Assembly: GCF_016757735.1 (NCBI RefSeq)
Contig: NZ_CP068439.1
Span: 682,001-746,000 of the forward strand
Length of the DNA: 64,000 bases
Direction of reading: 5' to 3'
DNA from: Aequorivita iocasae
Lineage (GTDB): Bacteria > Bacteroidota > Bacteroidia > Flavobacteriales > Flavobacteriaceae
Part shown: positions 44,525 through 52,545 of the stretch, piece after piece
Layout: every line of letters begins with the position of its first letter
Position numbering within the stretch: position 1 is the stretch's first letter
Translations under genes and position numbers: made by a program
Notes under the pieces: generated by a model
The model's input: only the letters and a program-made list of their open reading frames with translations
What the model was told of the DNA's origin: nothing
Databases searched by the model: none

Positions 44525-45403
44525 ATGAGTTCTTCTTTTGAAAAATATCAAAAACGCAGATTGATTTCTTCCTATTTTTCAGTGGTCATCAGTATTTCGC
44601 TGGTGCTTTTTCTATTGGGATTATTGGGATTGTTGGTTTTGAATTCAAAAAAAGTTGCCGATTATTTTAAGGAACAAATAGCGATTACCGTTTTTTTGAA
44701 AGATACCGCTAAAGAAGTTGAAATCACGCAACTCAAGCAAAGTCTAGCTTTGGCGGAATACACAAAATCTGCAACTTTTGTTTCAAAGGAAGACGCCGCG
44801 AAGGAGCACCAAGAAACCTTGGGCGAAAATTTCATTGAATATTTGGGTGAAAATCCACTGCAAAACAGCATTGACGTTTACATACTTGCAGATTACGTTA
44901 CGCCACAAAAAATGGAGGAAATAACCAATGAGCTGAAAAGCAAGGATTTTGTGGATGACGTAATTTATGACAAGCCTTTGATTGCACAGCTCACCGAAAA
45001 TGTAAAACGCATCAGTTTTTGGGTTTTGGTAATCAGTGGAATTTTCACGTTTATCGCCGTATTGCTTATAAATAGCAGCATTCGCTTGAGTATTTACGCA
45101 AAACGATTTACAATTAAAACAATGCAAATGGTTGGCGCGACAAAAAAATTTATTCGCAAACCTTTTGTTTGGAAAAGTGTACGCCTTGGAATAGTTGGCG
45201 CCATTGTAGCTATGATTGGAATGGGCATAGTGCTTTATTACCTCAACCAAAGCTTCCCCCAATTACAATTATTGGGAGATCCTGTGCTTTTGGCAGTGCT
45301 GTTTATATTTATATTTTTAATGGGCGTTTTAATAACGTGGATCAGTACATTTATAGCTACGCAGCGCTTTTTGAACCTGCGAACCGATGATTTGTATTAT
45401 TGA
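44525..45403 (+). CDS. ftsX: Cell division protein FtsX
   Basis: A 292-aa membrane permease of the FtsX family. One N-terminal helix (LISSYFSVVISISLVLFLLGLLGLL) precedes an extracytoplasmic domain of about 120 residues. Three C-terminal helices follow, with the conserved KTMQMVGATKKFIRKPFVWKS loop. It works with FtsE to control peptidoglycan hydrolases at the septum. No ftsE is in the window, as is common in Bacteroidota. It heads a co-directional group with DUF3098, uppP and truB. Confidence 0.93.
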   Translation: MSSSFEKYQKRRLISSYFSVVISISLVLFLLGLLGLLVLNSKKVADYFKEQIAITVFLKDTAKEVEITQLKQSLALAEYTKSATFVSKEDAAKEHQETLGENFIEYLGENPLQNSIDVYILADYVTPQKMEEITNELKSKDFVDDVIYDKPLIAQLTENVKRISFWVLVISGIFTFIAVLLINSSIRLSIYAKRFTIKTMQMVGATKKFIRKPFVWKSVRLGIVGAIVAMIGMGIVLYYLNQSFPQLQLLGDPVLLAVLFIFIFLMGVLITWISTFIATQRFLNLRTDDLYY

Positions 45404-45466
45404 TAGTTTCTTTACAAATCAGTGAAACCTGTAACTTTGAACTTGAAACCTGAAACTTTTTAAACG

Positions 45467-45730
45467 ATGGGAGAGAAAAAACGAAAAGAAAATTACGAGC
45501 CGCAGTTTGTTTTTGATAAAAGAAACTACAAATTCATGCTTATTGGCGTGGCTTTTATTGCCCTAGGTTTTATACTTATGACCGGCGGCGGAAGCGACGA
45601 TCCCAACGTTTTTAATCCTGAAATCTACAATTGGAGAAGAATCCGCTTGGCTCCCGCACTGGTGCTTTTAGGCTTTGCAATTGAAGTGTACGCCATATTA
45701 TTGAAACCCGATAGCAAAGAAGAAAATTAG
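45467..45730 (+). CDS. DUF3098 membrane protein
   Basis: An 87-aa protein with two transmembrane helices (FMLIGVAFIALGFILM and LAPALVLLGFAIEVYAILL). The conserved linker GGGSDDPNVFNPEIYNWRRI defines the Bacteroidota DUF3098 family. Function unknown. Its constant position between ftsX and uppP suggests a role at the cell envelope (inference). The stop codon shares one base with the GTG start of uppP. Confidence 0.93.
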   Translation: MGEKKRKENYEPQFVFDKRNYKFMLIGVAFIALGFILMTGGGSDDPNVFNPEIYNWRRIRLAPALVLLGFAIEVYAILLKPDSKEEN

Positions 45731-46524
45731 TGGATTATCTAGACGCCATTATTCTTGGTATTATACAAGGTTTTACGGAATTTCTGCCCGTTTCCTCCAG
45801 CGGCCATCTCGAAATAGGAAAAGCAATTTTGGGAGATACTTCCGTGCCCGAGGAAAGTTTGCTTTTTACGGTAATTCTCCACTTTGCTACGGCGCTCAGT
45901 ACGCTCGTGGTTTTTAGAAAAGATATTATTCAGATTTTTGGAGGTATTCTGAAATTTCAATGGAATGAAGAGACGCAATTTGCTTTCAAAATCGTTCTTT
46001 CCATGCTTCCTGCCGTTATAATCGGTTTGCTTTTTGAACAGAAATTGGAATCATTTTTCGGCGGAAGCATTGCTTTCGTAGGGGCTATGCTCATAATTAC
46101 CGCTGTCCTTTTGTGGTTGGCAGATCGTTCCAAAAACACTGGAAAGCCAGTAACCATTAAGGATTCCATTATTATAGGAGTAGCGCAGGCCGTGGCTATG
46201 TTACCCGGAATTTCCCGAAGTGGCGCCACTATTTCAACCTCTGTTCTTTTAGGGAACGACAAAACTAAAGCTGCCCGGTTTTCATTCTTAATGGTCGTCC
46301 CCTTAATCTTCGGAAAAATAGCAAAAGACCTTTTAAGTGGCGAAATAGCTACACACAACTCACATTTGGGCGTTATGGGCGTAGGTTTTTTGGCCGCATT
46401 TATCTGCGGACTTATAGCCTGCACTTGGATGATTTCACTTGTTAAAAAAAGCAAGCTGCGCTACTTTTCAATCTATTGCGTACTCATTGGCCTTATTGCT
46501 ATCATTTCAAGTTTTTACGTGTAA
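45730..46524 (+). CDS. uppP: Undecaprenyl-diphosphatase (bacitracin resistance type)
   Basis: A 264-aa multi-pass membrane enzyme that dephosphorylates undecaprenyl pyrophosphate to recycle the lipid carrier of wall synthesis. Signatures: IIQGFTEFLPVSSSGHLEI (13-31) with the conserved Glu/Ser/His, and the second motif LPGISRSGATISTS near 158-171. The start is GTG at 45730, overlapping the preceding stop by one base (TAGTG). The 3' end overlaps truB as TAATG. The tight junctions show one operon. Confidence 0.96.
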   Translation: MDYLDAIILGIIQGFTEFLPVSSSGHLEIGKAILGDTSVPEESLLFTVILHFATALSTLVVFRKDIIQIFGGILKFQWNEETQFAFKIVLSMLPAVIIGLLFEQKLESFFGGSIAFVGAMLIITAVLLWLADRSKNTGKPVTIKDSIIIGVAQAVAMLPGISRSGATISTSVLLGNDKTKAARFSFLMVVPLIFGKIAKDLLSGEIATHNSHLGVMGVGFLAAFICGLIACTWMISLVKKSKLRYFSIYCVLIGLIAIISSFYV

Positions 46525-47213
46525 TGATTGCAGAGGATTACAAAGAAGGCCAAGTAATTTTGATAGATAAACCCTTGGAATGGACATCTTTCCAAGCGGT
46601 AAACAAAGTGCGTTGGCTCATCCGGAAATCCTTCGGAATCAAAAAAATAAAAGTGGGCCACGCCGGCACGCTCGATCCTTTGGCCACGGGGCTTTTAATT
46701 ATTTGCACTGGAAAATTCACCAAAAAAATAGACACTTTCCAAGCACAGGAGAAGGAATACACGGGTACTTTTACACTTGGCGCCACTACGCCCAGCTACG
46801 ATTTGGAAACGGAGATTGACCAAACCTTTGACATTTCAGAAATTACTTCGGAAGAAATTTACGAAGCCACAAAACAATTCATTGGTGAAATTCAACAGCA
46901 ACCGCCCGTTTTTTCGGCCTTGAAAAAAGATGGAAAACGTTTGTATGAATTTGCCCGAAGTGGCGAAGAGGTTGAAATTCCTTTTCGAACCATTACAATT
47001 TCAGAATTTGAAATCACAGAGATTGCGCTTCCAAAAGTAGATTTTCGCGTGATTTGCAGCAAAGGCACGTATATCCGCTCCTTGGCAAACGATTTTGGAA
47101 AGGCATTAAACAACGGCGCACATCTTTCTGCCCTGCGCAGAACCCGAATAGGTGAATTTTCAGTTGAAGACGCAGTGGGAATTGAAGCTTTTGAGGCCTC
47201 GCTTCCAAGTTAA
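46524..47213 (+). CDS. truB: tRNA pseudouridine(55) synthase
   Basis: A 229-aa enzyme making pseudouridine 55 in the T-loop of tRNAs. Motif I is ILIDKPLEWTSFQAVNKVR and the catalytic motif II is KVGHAGTLDPLATGLLI with the active Asp, followed by YTGTFTLGATTPSYDLE and the late CSKGTYIRSLANDFG. The ATG at 46524 overlaps the uppP stop (TAATG); a longer frame from 46476 lies inside uppP and is rejected. The C-terminal PUA-like extension is minimal. Confidence 0.96.
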   Translation: MIAEDYKEGQVILIDKPLEWTSFQAVNKVRWLIRKSFGIKKIKVGHAGTLDPLATGLLIICTGKFTKKIDTFQAQEKEYTGTFTLGATTPSYDLETEIDQTFDISEITSEEIYEATKQFIGEIQQQPPVFSALKKDGKRLYEFARSGEEVEIPFRTITISEFEITEIALPKVDFRVICSKGTYIRSLANDFGKALNNGAHLSALRRTRIGEFSVEDAVGIEAFEASLPS

Positions 47214-47284
47214 AATATCTTTAATACCGTCTTAATTTTCAGCAGTTTTGTGGAATTTTGCACAAAATTTCGGTACTTGCAATA

Positions 47285-48007
47285 ATGAATTTCAATTATT
47301 CATACAGAGCATTCCTCATAACTTCACTGCTTACGGGCAGTTTGGTGCTTTTTCTATTCAGTGTAAAACTTTCAAAAGAACAGGAAGAAAACACTGAAGA
47401 AACCTATGATGTAGTGATGGCTCCCGAGGAATTGCTTCCCGAAGACCTCGCCATTGCAGAACTCACTCCCGAAAATGTAAAGATTGAAACCAATCGAGCC
47501 TATAACGAAGCCGAAAAATTTATTTCCTCGGTTGAAAATGAAGACGAAGAAATAACTGAAACTACCGAAGGTAAGCTTCAAGAAATGAACGATGCAATGG
47601 AAAATTCCAAAAACGATAGTGGTATTGGAACTTCAATTACACCAAAGACTGAAAAAGAAAAAAAGAAGAAATTCTCAAATAGTGATAGCGGTAAAGATGC
47701 CGAGGCAGTTGTTAAAGGAGGTAACCGAAATACAACAATAAGTTACCAATTGGTAAACCGAAAAGATATTGACCTGCCCAATCCCGTTTATACCTGTTAC
47801 GGTTCTGGAAAGGTGGTGATAAATGTTGAAGTGAACAATTTGGGAAAGGTTGTGAAAAATTCTTACAACAAGACGGCTTCTACAACCGCAAATGAATGTT
47901 TGATTGATGCTGCGCTGGAATATTCAGAACAAGCACGTTTTACCACAGATGCTTCAAAAGCGAGGCAATTGGGCACGATAACCTTTAACTTCCCGGGCCA
48001 ACAATAA
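47285..48007 (+). CDS. TonB-like energy transducer / TonB C-terminal-like periplasmic protein
   Basis: A 240-aa protein with one N-terminal membrane anchor (FLITSLLTGSLVLFLFSVKL). A long charged, Glu-rich periplasmic linker follows, then a C-terminal domain with GKVVINVEVNNLGKVVKNSY and ALEYSEQARF. That order resembles TonB C-terminal domains in Bacteroidota. No Pro-rich repeat is present. It may transduce energy to outer-membrane receptors or be a structural relative; which one cannot be told. Start at ATG 47285. The tag gene begins 13 bp after its stop. Confidence 0.75.
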   Translation: MNFNYSYRAFLITSLLTGSLVLFLFSVKLSKEQEENTEETYDVVMAPEELLPEDLAIAELTPENVKIETNRAYNEAEKFISSVENEDEEITETTEGKLQEMNDAMENSKNDSGIGTSITPKTEKEKKKKFSNSDSGKDAEAVVKGGNRNTTISYQLVNRKDIDLPNPVYTCYGSGKVVINVEVNNLGKVVKNSYNKTASTTANECLIDAALEYSEQARFTTDASKARQLGTITFNFPGQQ

Positions 48008-48020
48008 ATAACTATAAAAT

Positions 48021-48590
48021 ATGAGTTCAGAAAAAATTCGCTGTGGCTGGTGCGGAACCGACCCACTATATGTAAAATATCATGACGAGGAATGGGGTGT
48101 GCCAGTTAAGGACGATGAAACAATGTTTGAATTTCTTCTTTTGGAAACCTTTCAGGCAGGACTGAGCTGGATTACGATTCTTCGGAAGCGTGAAAATTTC
48201 AGAAAAGCCTTTGACAATTTCGACTATAAAAAAATAGCCAAATACGACCAAGCAAAAATTGATTCACTTCTGCAGGATGAAGGCATTATTCGCAATAAAT
48301 TAAAAGTAACTTCTGCGGTTACGAACGCAAAAGCTTTTATGGAAATCCAAAAAGAGTTTGGAAGTTTTACTGAATATATTTGGAAATTTGTAAATCACAA
48401 GCCTATTAAAAACTTTTGGGAAACACATAAAGATGCGCAGGCCACAAGCGCCGAAAGTGATGCCTTGAGTAAAGATTTAAAAAAGCGAGGCTTTAAATTT
48501 GTGGGCAGCACAGTTGTTTACGCACATATGCAAGCAACGGGAATGGTGAACGACCATATTGAGGATTGCTTCCGCTTTCTCGAGGTGTGA
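48021..48590 (+). CDS. tag: DNA-3-methyladenine glycosylase I
   Basis: A 189-aa base-excision repair enzyme. The N-terminal zinc/fold signature is RCGWCGTDPLYVKYHDEEWGVP, with the substrate pocket phrase LLETFQAGLSWITILRKRENFR. The C-terminal HMQATGMVNDHIEDCFRF completes the Cys/His zinc site. It removes 3-methyladenine from alkylated DNA. Its 3' end is five bp from the convergent small secreted protein gene. Confidence 0.95.
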   Translation: MSSEKIRCGWCGTDPLYVKYHDEEWGVPVKDDETMFEFLLLETFQAGLSWITILRKRENFRKAFDNFDYKKIAKYDQAKIDSLLQDEGIIRNKLKVTSAVTNAKAFMEIQKEFGSFTEYIWKFVNHKPIKNFWETHKDAQATSAESDALSKDLKKRGFKFVGSTVVYAHMQATGMVNDHIEDCFRFLEV

Positions 48591-48595
48591 TTATT

Positions 48596-48937
48596 TCAGA
48601 AAATATCTTTTTTTGAATTTTTTGAATTGGCTGCAGCAACTGCTTTCAATGCCTGATTATATTGATGGGCAAGTTCTGGATCTGTACTTTTTTCTTCCGA
48701 AAATAATTTTTGAAACCAAGAAACTGCTTTATCATATTCACTTTTAAAATAATAAGCTGTGGCCAACTTTTTATAAATAAAGGGAGTGCCATAGCCTTCT
48801 TCCACAACTTGCTCATATACTCGAACCACATCAATGTCTTTATTTACATCTGTTTTGTGTGTTTTTGTTTGTGAGAAAGAAATGGTGCAAATGCTGACAA
48901 ATAAAAATAAGGCAAGCAGGTTACGCTTTGTAATCAT
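48596..48937 (-). CDS. Small secreted TPR-like protein, paralogue 1
   Basis: A 113-aa protein with a signal peptide (LLALFLFVSICTISFSQ). It has one to one-and-a-half TPR-like helices: YKKLATAYYFKSEYDKAVSWFQKLF. The stretch DVNKDIDVVRVYEQVV followed by EGYGT is shared almost unchanged with the gene at 49096-49431, so the pair is a tandem duplication. Similar TPR segments occur at the N-terminus of flavobacterial OmpA-family proteins, but here the OmpA part is missing. Function unknown. Confidence 0.75.
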   Translation of the reverse strand: MITKRNLLALFLFVSICTISFSQTKTHKTDVNKDIDVVRVYEQVVEEGYGTPFIYKKLATAYYFKSEYDKAVSWFQKLFSEEKSTDPELAHQYNQALKAVAAANSKNSKKDIF

Positions 48938-48995
48938 TGGGGATATTGAGTTTAATGCAAACAGGCTATATGGGGATATAACTGCTCACGAGGTT

Positions 48996-49020
48996 TGTTT
49001 TTCAAAAAAACTGAAAAACA
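48996..49020. repeat. Inverted repeat between the two paralogues
   Basis: Perfect 9-bp arms TGTTTTTCA (48996-49004) and TGAAAAACA (49012-49020), seven-base A-rich spacer. Too AT-rich for a strong terminator. It could attenuate transcription from the upstream paralogue or be an operator of the downstream one. Confidence 0.45.
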
Positions 49021-49095
49021 CTCAATATATTGCCAATACGCAATAATTTAACAAATTCAGCCGCCAACCTTATTTAAGTCGTAAAAAATCAAATC

Positions 49096-49431
49096 TTAAA
49101 GTTTTACCACAGCTTTTGAATTTTCAGAAGATTTTACAGCCTTGAGCGTTTGTTTATAACGTTGTAAAATATCTGGATCATTTGTTTTTTCAGCTTCAAA
49201 AAGTTTTTCAAACCATAAAAGCGCTTTTTTATAATCACTTTTGAAATAATAGGCATTAGCCAATTCCTTATAGATAAATGCCGTGCCGTAACCTTCTGAT
49301 ACTACTTGTTCATATACACGAACTACATCAATATCTTTATTGACGTCGGTTTTTGTGGCTGATTGTGAAAAGGAAACGGATGTGATTCCTGCAAATAGCA
49401 GGAACGCAAGTAGGTTAGACTTGAATTTCAT
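49096..49431 (-). CDS. Small secreted TPR-like protein, paralogue 2
   Basis: A 111-aa sister of the preceding gene. Signal peptide LLAFLLFAGITSVSFSQ, then DVNKDIDVVRVYEQVV, EGYGT and YKELANAYYFKSDYKKALLWFEKLF. The two proteins are nearly identical in the middle ~45 residues and differ in the signal peptide and the last 30 residues. An inverted repeat stands 20 bp upstream of this ATG. It is not known whether the two proteins act together. Confidence 0.75.
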   Translation of the reverse strand: MKFKSNLLAFLLFAGITSVSFSQSATKTDVNKDIDVVRVYEQVVSEGYGTAFIYKELANAYYFKSDYKKALLWFEKLFEAEKTNDPDILQRYKQTLKAVKSSENSKAVVKL

Positions 49432-49450
49432 TTGGGGCTAGATTTTAGTT

Positions 49451-49490
49451 ACAAACCGCTGTAGTAAAATGTAGGTTTACAGTGGTTTGT
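49451..49490. promoter_or_regulatory. Inverted repeat upstream of paralogue 2
   Basis: Arms ACAAACCGCTGTA (49451-49463) and TACAGTGGTTTGT (49478-49490) pair at 12 of 13 positions across a 14-base spacer. No T-run follows on the minus strand. It lies just upstream of a start codon, so an operator or 5'-UTR hairpin is more likely than a terminator. Confidence 0.5.
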
Positions 49491-49512
49491 GTAGGTTAAT
49501 GAAGTAAAAAAA

Positions 49513-49546
49513 CAAAAAAATCCACAATAAATTGTGGATTTTTTGA
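49513..49546 (-). terminator. Terminator of the deiminase-like gene
   Basis: Perfect stem AAAAAATCCACAAT (49515-49528) with ATTGTGGATTTTTT (49531-49544), 30 bp after the stop codon at 49573. The tight two-base spacer implies a slightly opened loop. Confidence 0.85.
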
Positions 49547-49572
49547 AAAATTTTGATTTTTAACTAAATCAG

Positions 49573-51321
49573 TTACAGCTTAATAACTCTTTTGTGGATC
49601 TTTCCGAAGTCGCCTTCAAAAGTTACCAAGAGTGTTCCCTTCCAGTTTTGGTTCAGGTCCAAAGTGATTTTTCCGTTGCCGTTTTCAATCTTTGCTTCAT
49701 ATAATTTCTGACCCAAAAGGTTGTGAATTTTCACATTTACAAGCCCTTGAATGGCATTGATATTAAAAGAAACTTTGCCATTTGTTGGGTTTGGATATGC
49801 TGCTGAAATATGGTTCTGTGCCCACTCATCAGCTGATAACGTTTCCACTTGAATAGTCCAATACCCTTCCGGTGCTACAATGGGACGATTTAATTCCTTT
49901 CCGGAAATAGCCTTCGCCCAAATATAATATTCAATATTCACGGACGAATTTGGAATGGTAAAATCTACTGCCCAATTATCACCGTTTGATGGAGCCATTT
50001 CAATTTCGTTATAAGTAGTTGCCCCCTCCTCACGCCAAAAAACCTTTGCCTGCGCTACGCCAGAATTATGTTTAATCATGGCTTCAATAGTAACTGTACT
50101 TCCGGCGTTGGCCTCATCAATTGGTTGGTGAACTATCCAAAGTGGATCAGCAACTCCAATAGTATGAGTAATGCAATGGATTGCTCCTAATGAATTTATC
50201 AAATTTTCACCTGGATTATCCACATCAATCCCTACTACATTGTAACCTGGTAACATTTCCTGATATTGTGCTAATGCAGGGGCGTCAACCTCTGGACGGT
50301 AGGTGGGCACCATAATAGTCTTATTGACAAAAACGGCGTTGCTATAGGTGTTGTATGGCCCTCCAGTATTTGGATAATTTCCGTTTGTACTAGGTGGGGC
50401 GTCAATCCATTCAATCTCATAGGGAGTACCAAAAGGTGATTGAAAATTATCCAAAACATACTGGATATTCGCCTCAATCTGTGGACCATCAGCAACTCCG
50501 GGAGGATATTTGCTCACAAGTATTGTCTCTTCATCCAATAATTTCATATGCATATCAATATGATGAATTTGATCGTACGGAAGGGTATTCATTTTCACAA
50601 AACGGTTAATACCCATATATTCCTGCATAATACCATCTATTTGAGCTTCGGTTTTTACACTTACTCCGTAAGGGTTTCCAGCAGCATTTTCGTTCAAAAT
50701 AAGTTTAGAGGCAAAGGCATTACCCAAGCCATCACTCATATAATTTCCACCCGTGTTTACCAAATCGTTTGTTCCAGAATTGGTGGTGTAAAGTGGAATT
50801 CCCACTTGTGCGGCGTGCGCCGCTGGCATCACGTCATCGCTTGGGCGCGGACGGTTATAAATCCAATCGGTCAGGGCAAGTTCGCCCACATCATCGGAAT
50901 AAATTGTGTTTCCGGCATAATCGCGAATCCAGATACTGTTCCACGGCACGTTTAAAAAAGTTACATTCGTGATATCAACACCGTTGGTAGTAAGATAATT
51001 GGATACTGAAGCTTGATTTTGGGTTGTAATAATAACTTTACACTCCTGCACACCAGCTTGTACTATTTGCCGAAGAATATTGGGGTAAGAAGGATTCCAA
51101 GTAACTAAAAGATACTCCACCTCTTCCCATTCTGCTGCTGCTCGCACAGGGCCCGAAGGTGGCGGTGAAAATCTTGGACTTGTAAATTGAAAATCGGAAA
51201 CGAGACCTTTCTCCGTTTCGGTGAGATTGTGTGGAAGATTTGGTTTTTCCTGTGAAGTGGCCAAAGCAGTTTGTAGTGCCATCAACAATACCAAAAGATA
51301 TTTTGTGTATTTATGTTTCAT
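49573..51321 (-). CDS. Secreted peptidylarginine-deiminase-like protein with T9SS type A sorting domain
   Basis: A 582-aa exported protein. The signal peptide ends about residue 23. A guanidino-group-modifying enzyme domain spans about 45-390, and a linker of Ig/beta type about 400-505. A type A sorting domain (YPNPTNGKVSFNI, LLGQKLYEAKI) runs to the end. Catalytic residues of Porphyromonas PPAD are all recognisable: D134 (WIRDYAG), H254/D256 (HHIDMH), N328 (TYSNAV), C383 (AIHCITH). R157 and R159 (YNRPRPSDD) match the pair that grips the C-terminal carboxylate of peptide substrates in PPAD. It should deiminate arginine to citrulline; a plain agmatine deiminase remains possible. Confidence 0.87.
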   Translation of the reverse strand: MKHKYTKYLLVLLMALQTALATSQEKPNLPHNLTETEKGLVSDFQFTSPRFSPPPSGPVRAAAEWEEVEYLLVTWNPSYPNILRQIVQAGVQECKVIITTQNQASVSNYLTTNGVDITNVTFLNVPWNSIWIRDYAGNTIYSDDVGELALTDWIYNRPRPSDDVMPAAHAAQVGIPLYTTNSGTNDLVNTGGNYMSDGLGNAFASKLILNENAAGNPYGVSVKTEAQIDGIMQEYMGINRFVKMNTLPYDQIHHIDMHMKLLDEETILVSKYPPGVADGPQIEANIQYVLDNFQSPFGTPYEIEWIDAPPSTNGNYPNTGGPYNTYSNAVFVNKTIMVPTYRPEVDAPALAQYQEMLPGYNVVGIDVDNPGENLINSLGAIHCITHTIGVADPLWIVHQPIDEANAGSTVTIEAMIKHNSGVAQAKVFWREEGATTYNEIEMAPSNGDNWAVDFTIPNSSVNIEYYIWAKAISGKELNRPIVAPEGYWTIQVETLSADEWAQNHISAAYPNPTNGKVSFNINAIQGLVNVKIHNLLGQKLYEAKIENGNGKITLDLNQNWKGTLLVTFEGDFGKIHKRVIKL

Positions 51322-51391
51322 TTGAAAAGTGAATTGTGGATTACGAAGATAGAGCTTTATATTATTTTATAATAAACTGTTTGTCGTAATT

Positions 51392-52036
51392 TTAAAACTC
51401 CAGCATTTCCAAAAACTCCCCTCTCCCAATCTCCTCCGCTCCAAGACTTTCTAAATGTTCATTATAAATTTGGCAATCAATAAACTTGTAATCCTTGCTT
51501 TTTACGTATTCCGCAAGATAGTAAAAAGCCACTTTTGAAGCATCGCTCACCAAACTGAACATGCTTTCGCCACAAAACACTTTTTTCTGCGGAAGATCAA
51601 TTCCGTACAATCCGCCGACTAGCTTTTCATTTTCCCAAACCTCAACAGAAATAGCATGTCTCGCTTTATGTAAGGCAGCATACGCTTCCTGCATTTCTCG
51701 TGTAATCCACGTTCCGGACTGTCCCTTTCGTGGAACCGTTGCACAGTTTATTATAACTTCCTCAAAATTTCGATTAAAAGTAATTTTGAATTTTTCGCTT
51801 TTTAAAGTCTTTCGAAGACTTTTTGAAACTTTAAATTTTTCCGGAAACAAAACCATCCGTGGGTCTGGGCTCCACCACAAAATGGGTTGATCATCTACAT
51901 ACCACGGAAAAATTCCAGAATTATACGCCAATAACAAACGCTCCACCGAAAGATCGCCGCCAATAGCAAGCAAACCATCTTCAGTTGCATTTTTAGGATT
52001 TGGAAACCATAGCGTATCGGTTAAATAATACATCAT
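51392..52036 (-). CDS. aat: Leucyl/phenylalanyl-tRNA-protein transferase
   Basis: A 214-aa aminoacyl transferase of the N-end rule pathway. Motifs: FPNPKNATEDGLLAIGGDLS near 12-31, AYNSGIFPWY, LWWSPDPRMVL, SGTWITREMQEAY, GLYGIDLPQKKVFCGESMFS and DCQIYNEHLESLGA. It adds Leu or Phe to N-terminal Lys or Arg of proteins to mark them for ClpAP. Two adjacent ATGs at the start (MM) make the exact first codon uncertain by one. Confidence 0.96.
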   Translation of the reverse strand: MMYYLTDTLWFPNPKNATEDGLLAIGGDLSVERLLLAYNSGIFPWYVDDQPILWWSPDPRMVLFPEKFKVSKSLRKTLKSEKFKITFNRNFEEVIINCATVPRKGQSGTWITREMQEAYAALHKARHAISVEVWENEKLVGGLYGIDLPQKKVFCGESMFSLVSDASKVAFYYLAEYVKSKDYKFIDCQIYNEHLESLGAEEIGRGEFLEMLEF

Positions 52037-52057
52037 TCAAAATGTATGAAATTTTTT

Positions 52058-52098
52058 AAATAAAAAGACCCCAGAGTATCGAGAATTTCTGGGGTCTT
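52058..52098 (-). terminator. Terminator of the flavin reductase-DUF3127 operon
   Basis: Stem AAGACCCCAGA (52065-52075) with TCTGGGGTCTT (52088-52098), followed on the minus strand by a T-run. Located 40 bp after the stop of the DUF3127 gene. Confidence 0.9.
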
Positions 52099-52137
52099 AA
52101 TTACTAACCAAAAACCTATGGTCGAAAAATATATTTA

Positions 52138-52515
52138 TTAAAAAGGAAGATCGTCGTGTTCTTCTTCGTTAAAATCGTTTGCAGGTTCAAAAGCTTCCGC
52201 CGGAGGCATTGGGGGCATATCGCCATTCGCTGATGCTTGCGAAAGGTTTTCAATACGCCAGCCTTGAATACTGTTGAAATATTTGGTTTCTCCCTGTGGG
52301 TTTACCCATTCGCGACCACGGACGTTGATGCTCACTTTTACATCTTGGCCTACATTATAATTGTTCAGTAAATCTGTTTTGTCCTGCACAAATTCAATCA
52401 TTATATGCTGCGGATATTGCTCTTCGGTAGTAATTACCATCTCACGTTTCCGAAACCCATTATTGCCATAGGTTTTGGTTTCATCTATCATTTTAATTTT
52501 TCCTTGTAGTTCCAT
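52138..52515 (-). CDS. DUF3127 protein (OB-fold, SSB-like)
   Basis: A 125-aa acidic-tailed protein. The OB-fold-like part runs from ELQGKIKMIDETKTYGNNGF through REMVITTEEQYPQHIMIEF to VKVSINVRGREWVNPQGETKYFNSIQGWRIE. A short acidic tail ending HDDLPF is much like the C-terminal DDDIPF-type tip of bacterial SSB, which binds partner proteins. The function is not established. It follows the flavin reductase gene by 30 bp. Confidence 0.88.
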   Translation of the reverse strand: MELQGKIKMIDETKTYGNNGFRKREMVITTEEQYPQHIMIEFVQDKTDLLNNYNVGQDVKVSINVRGREWVNPQGETKYFNSIQGWRIENLSQASANGDMPPMPPAEAFEPANDFNEEEHDDLPF

Positions 52516-52545
52516 TTTATTACTTAAATATTTATTGTTCTTCTT

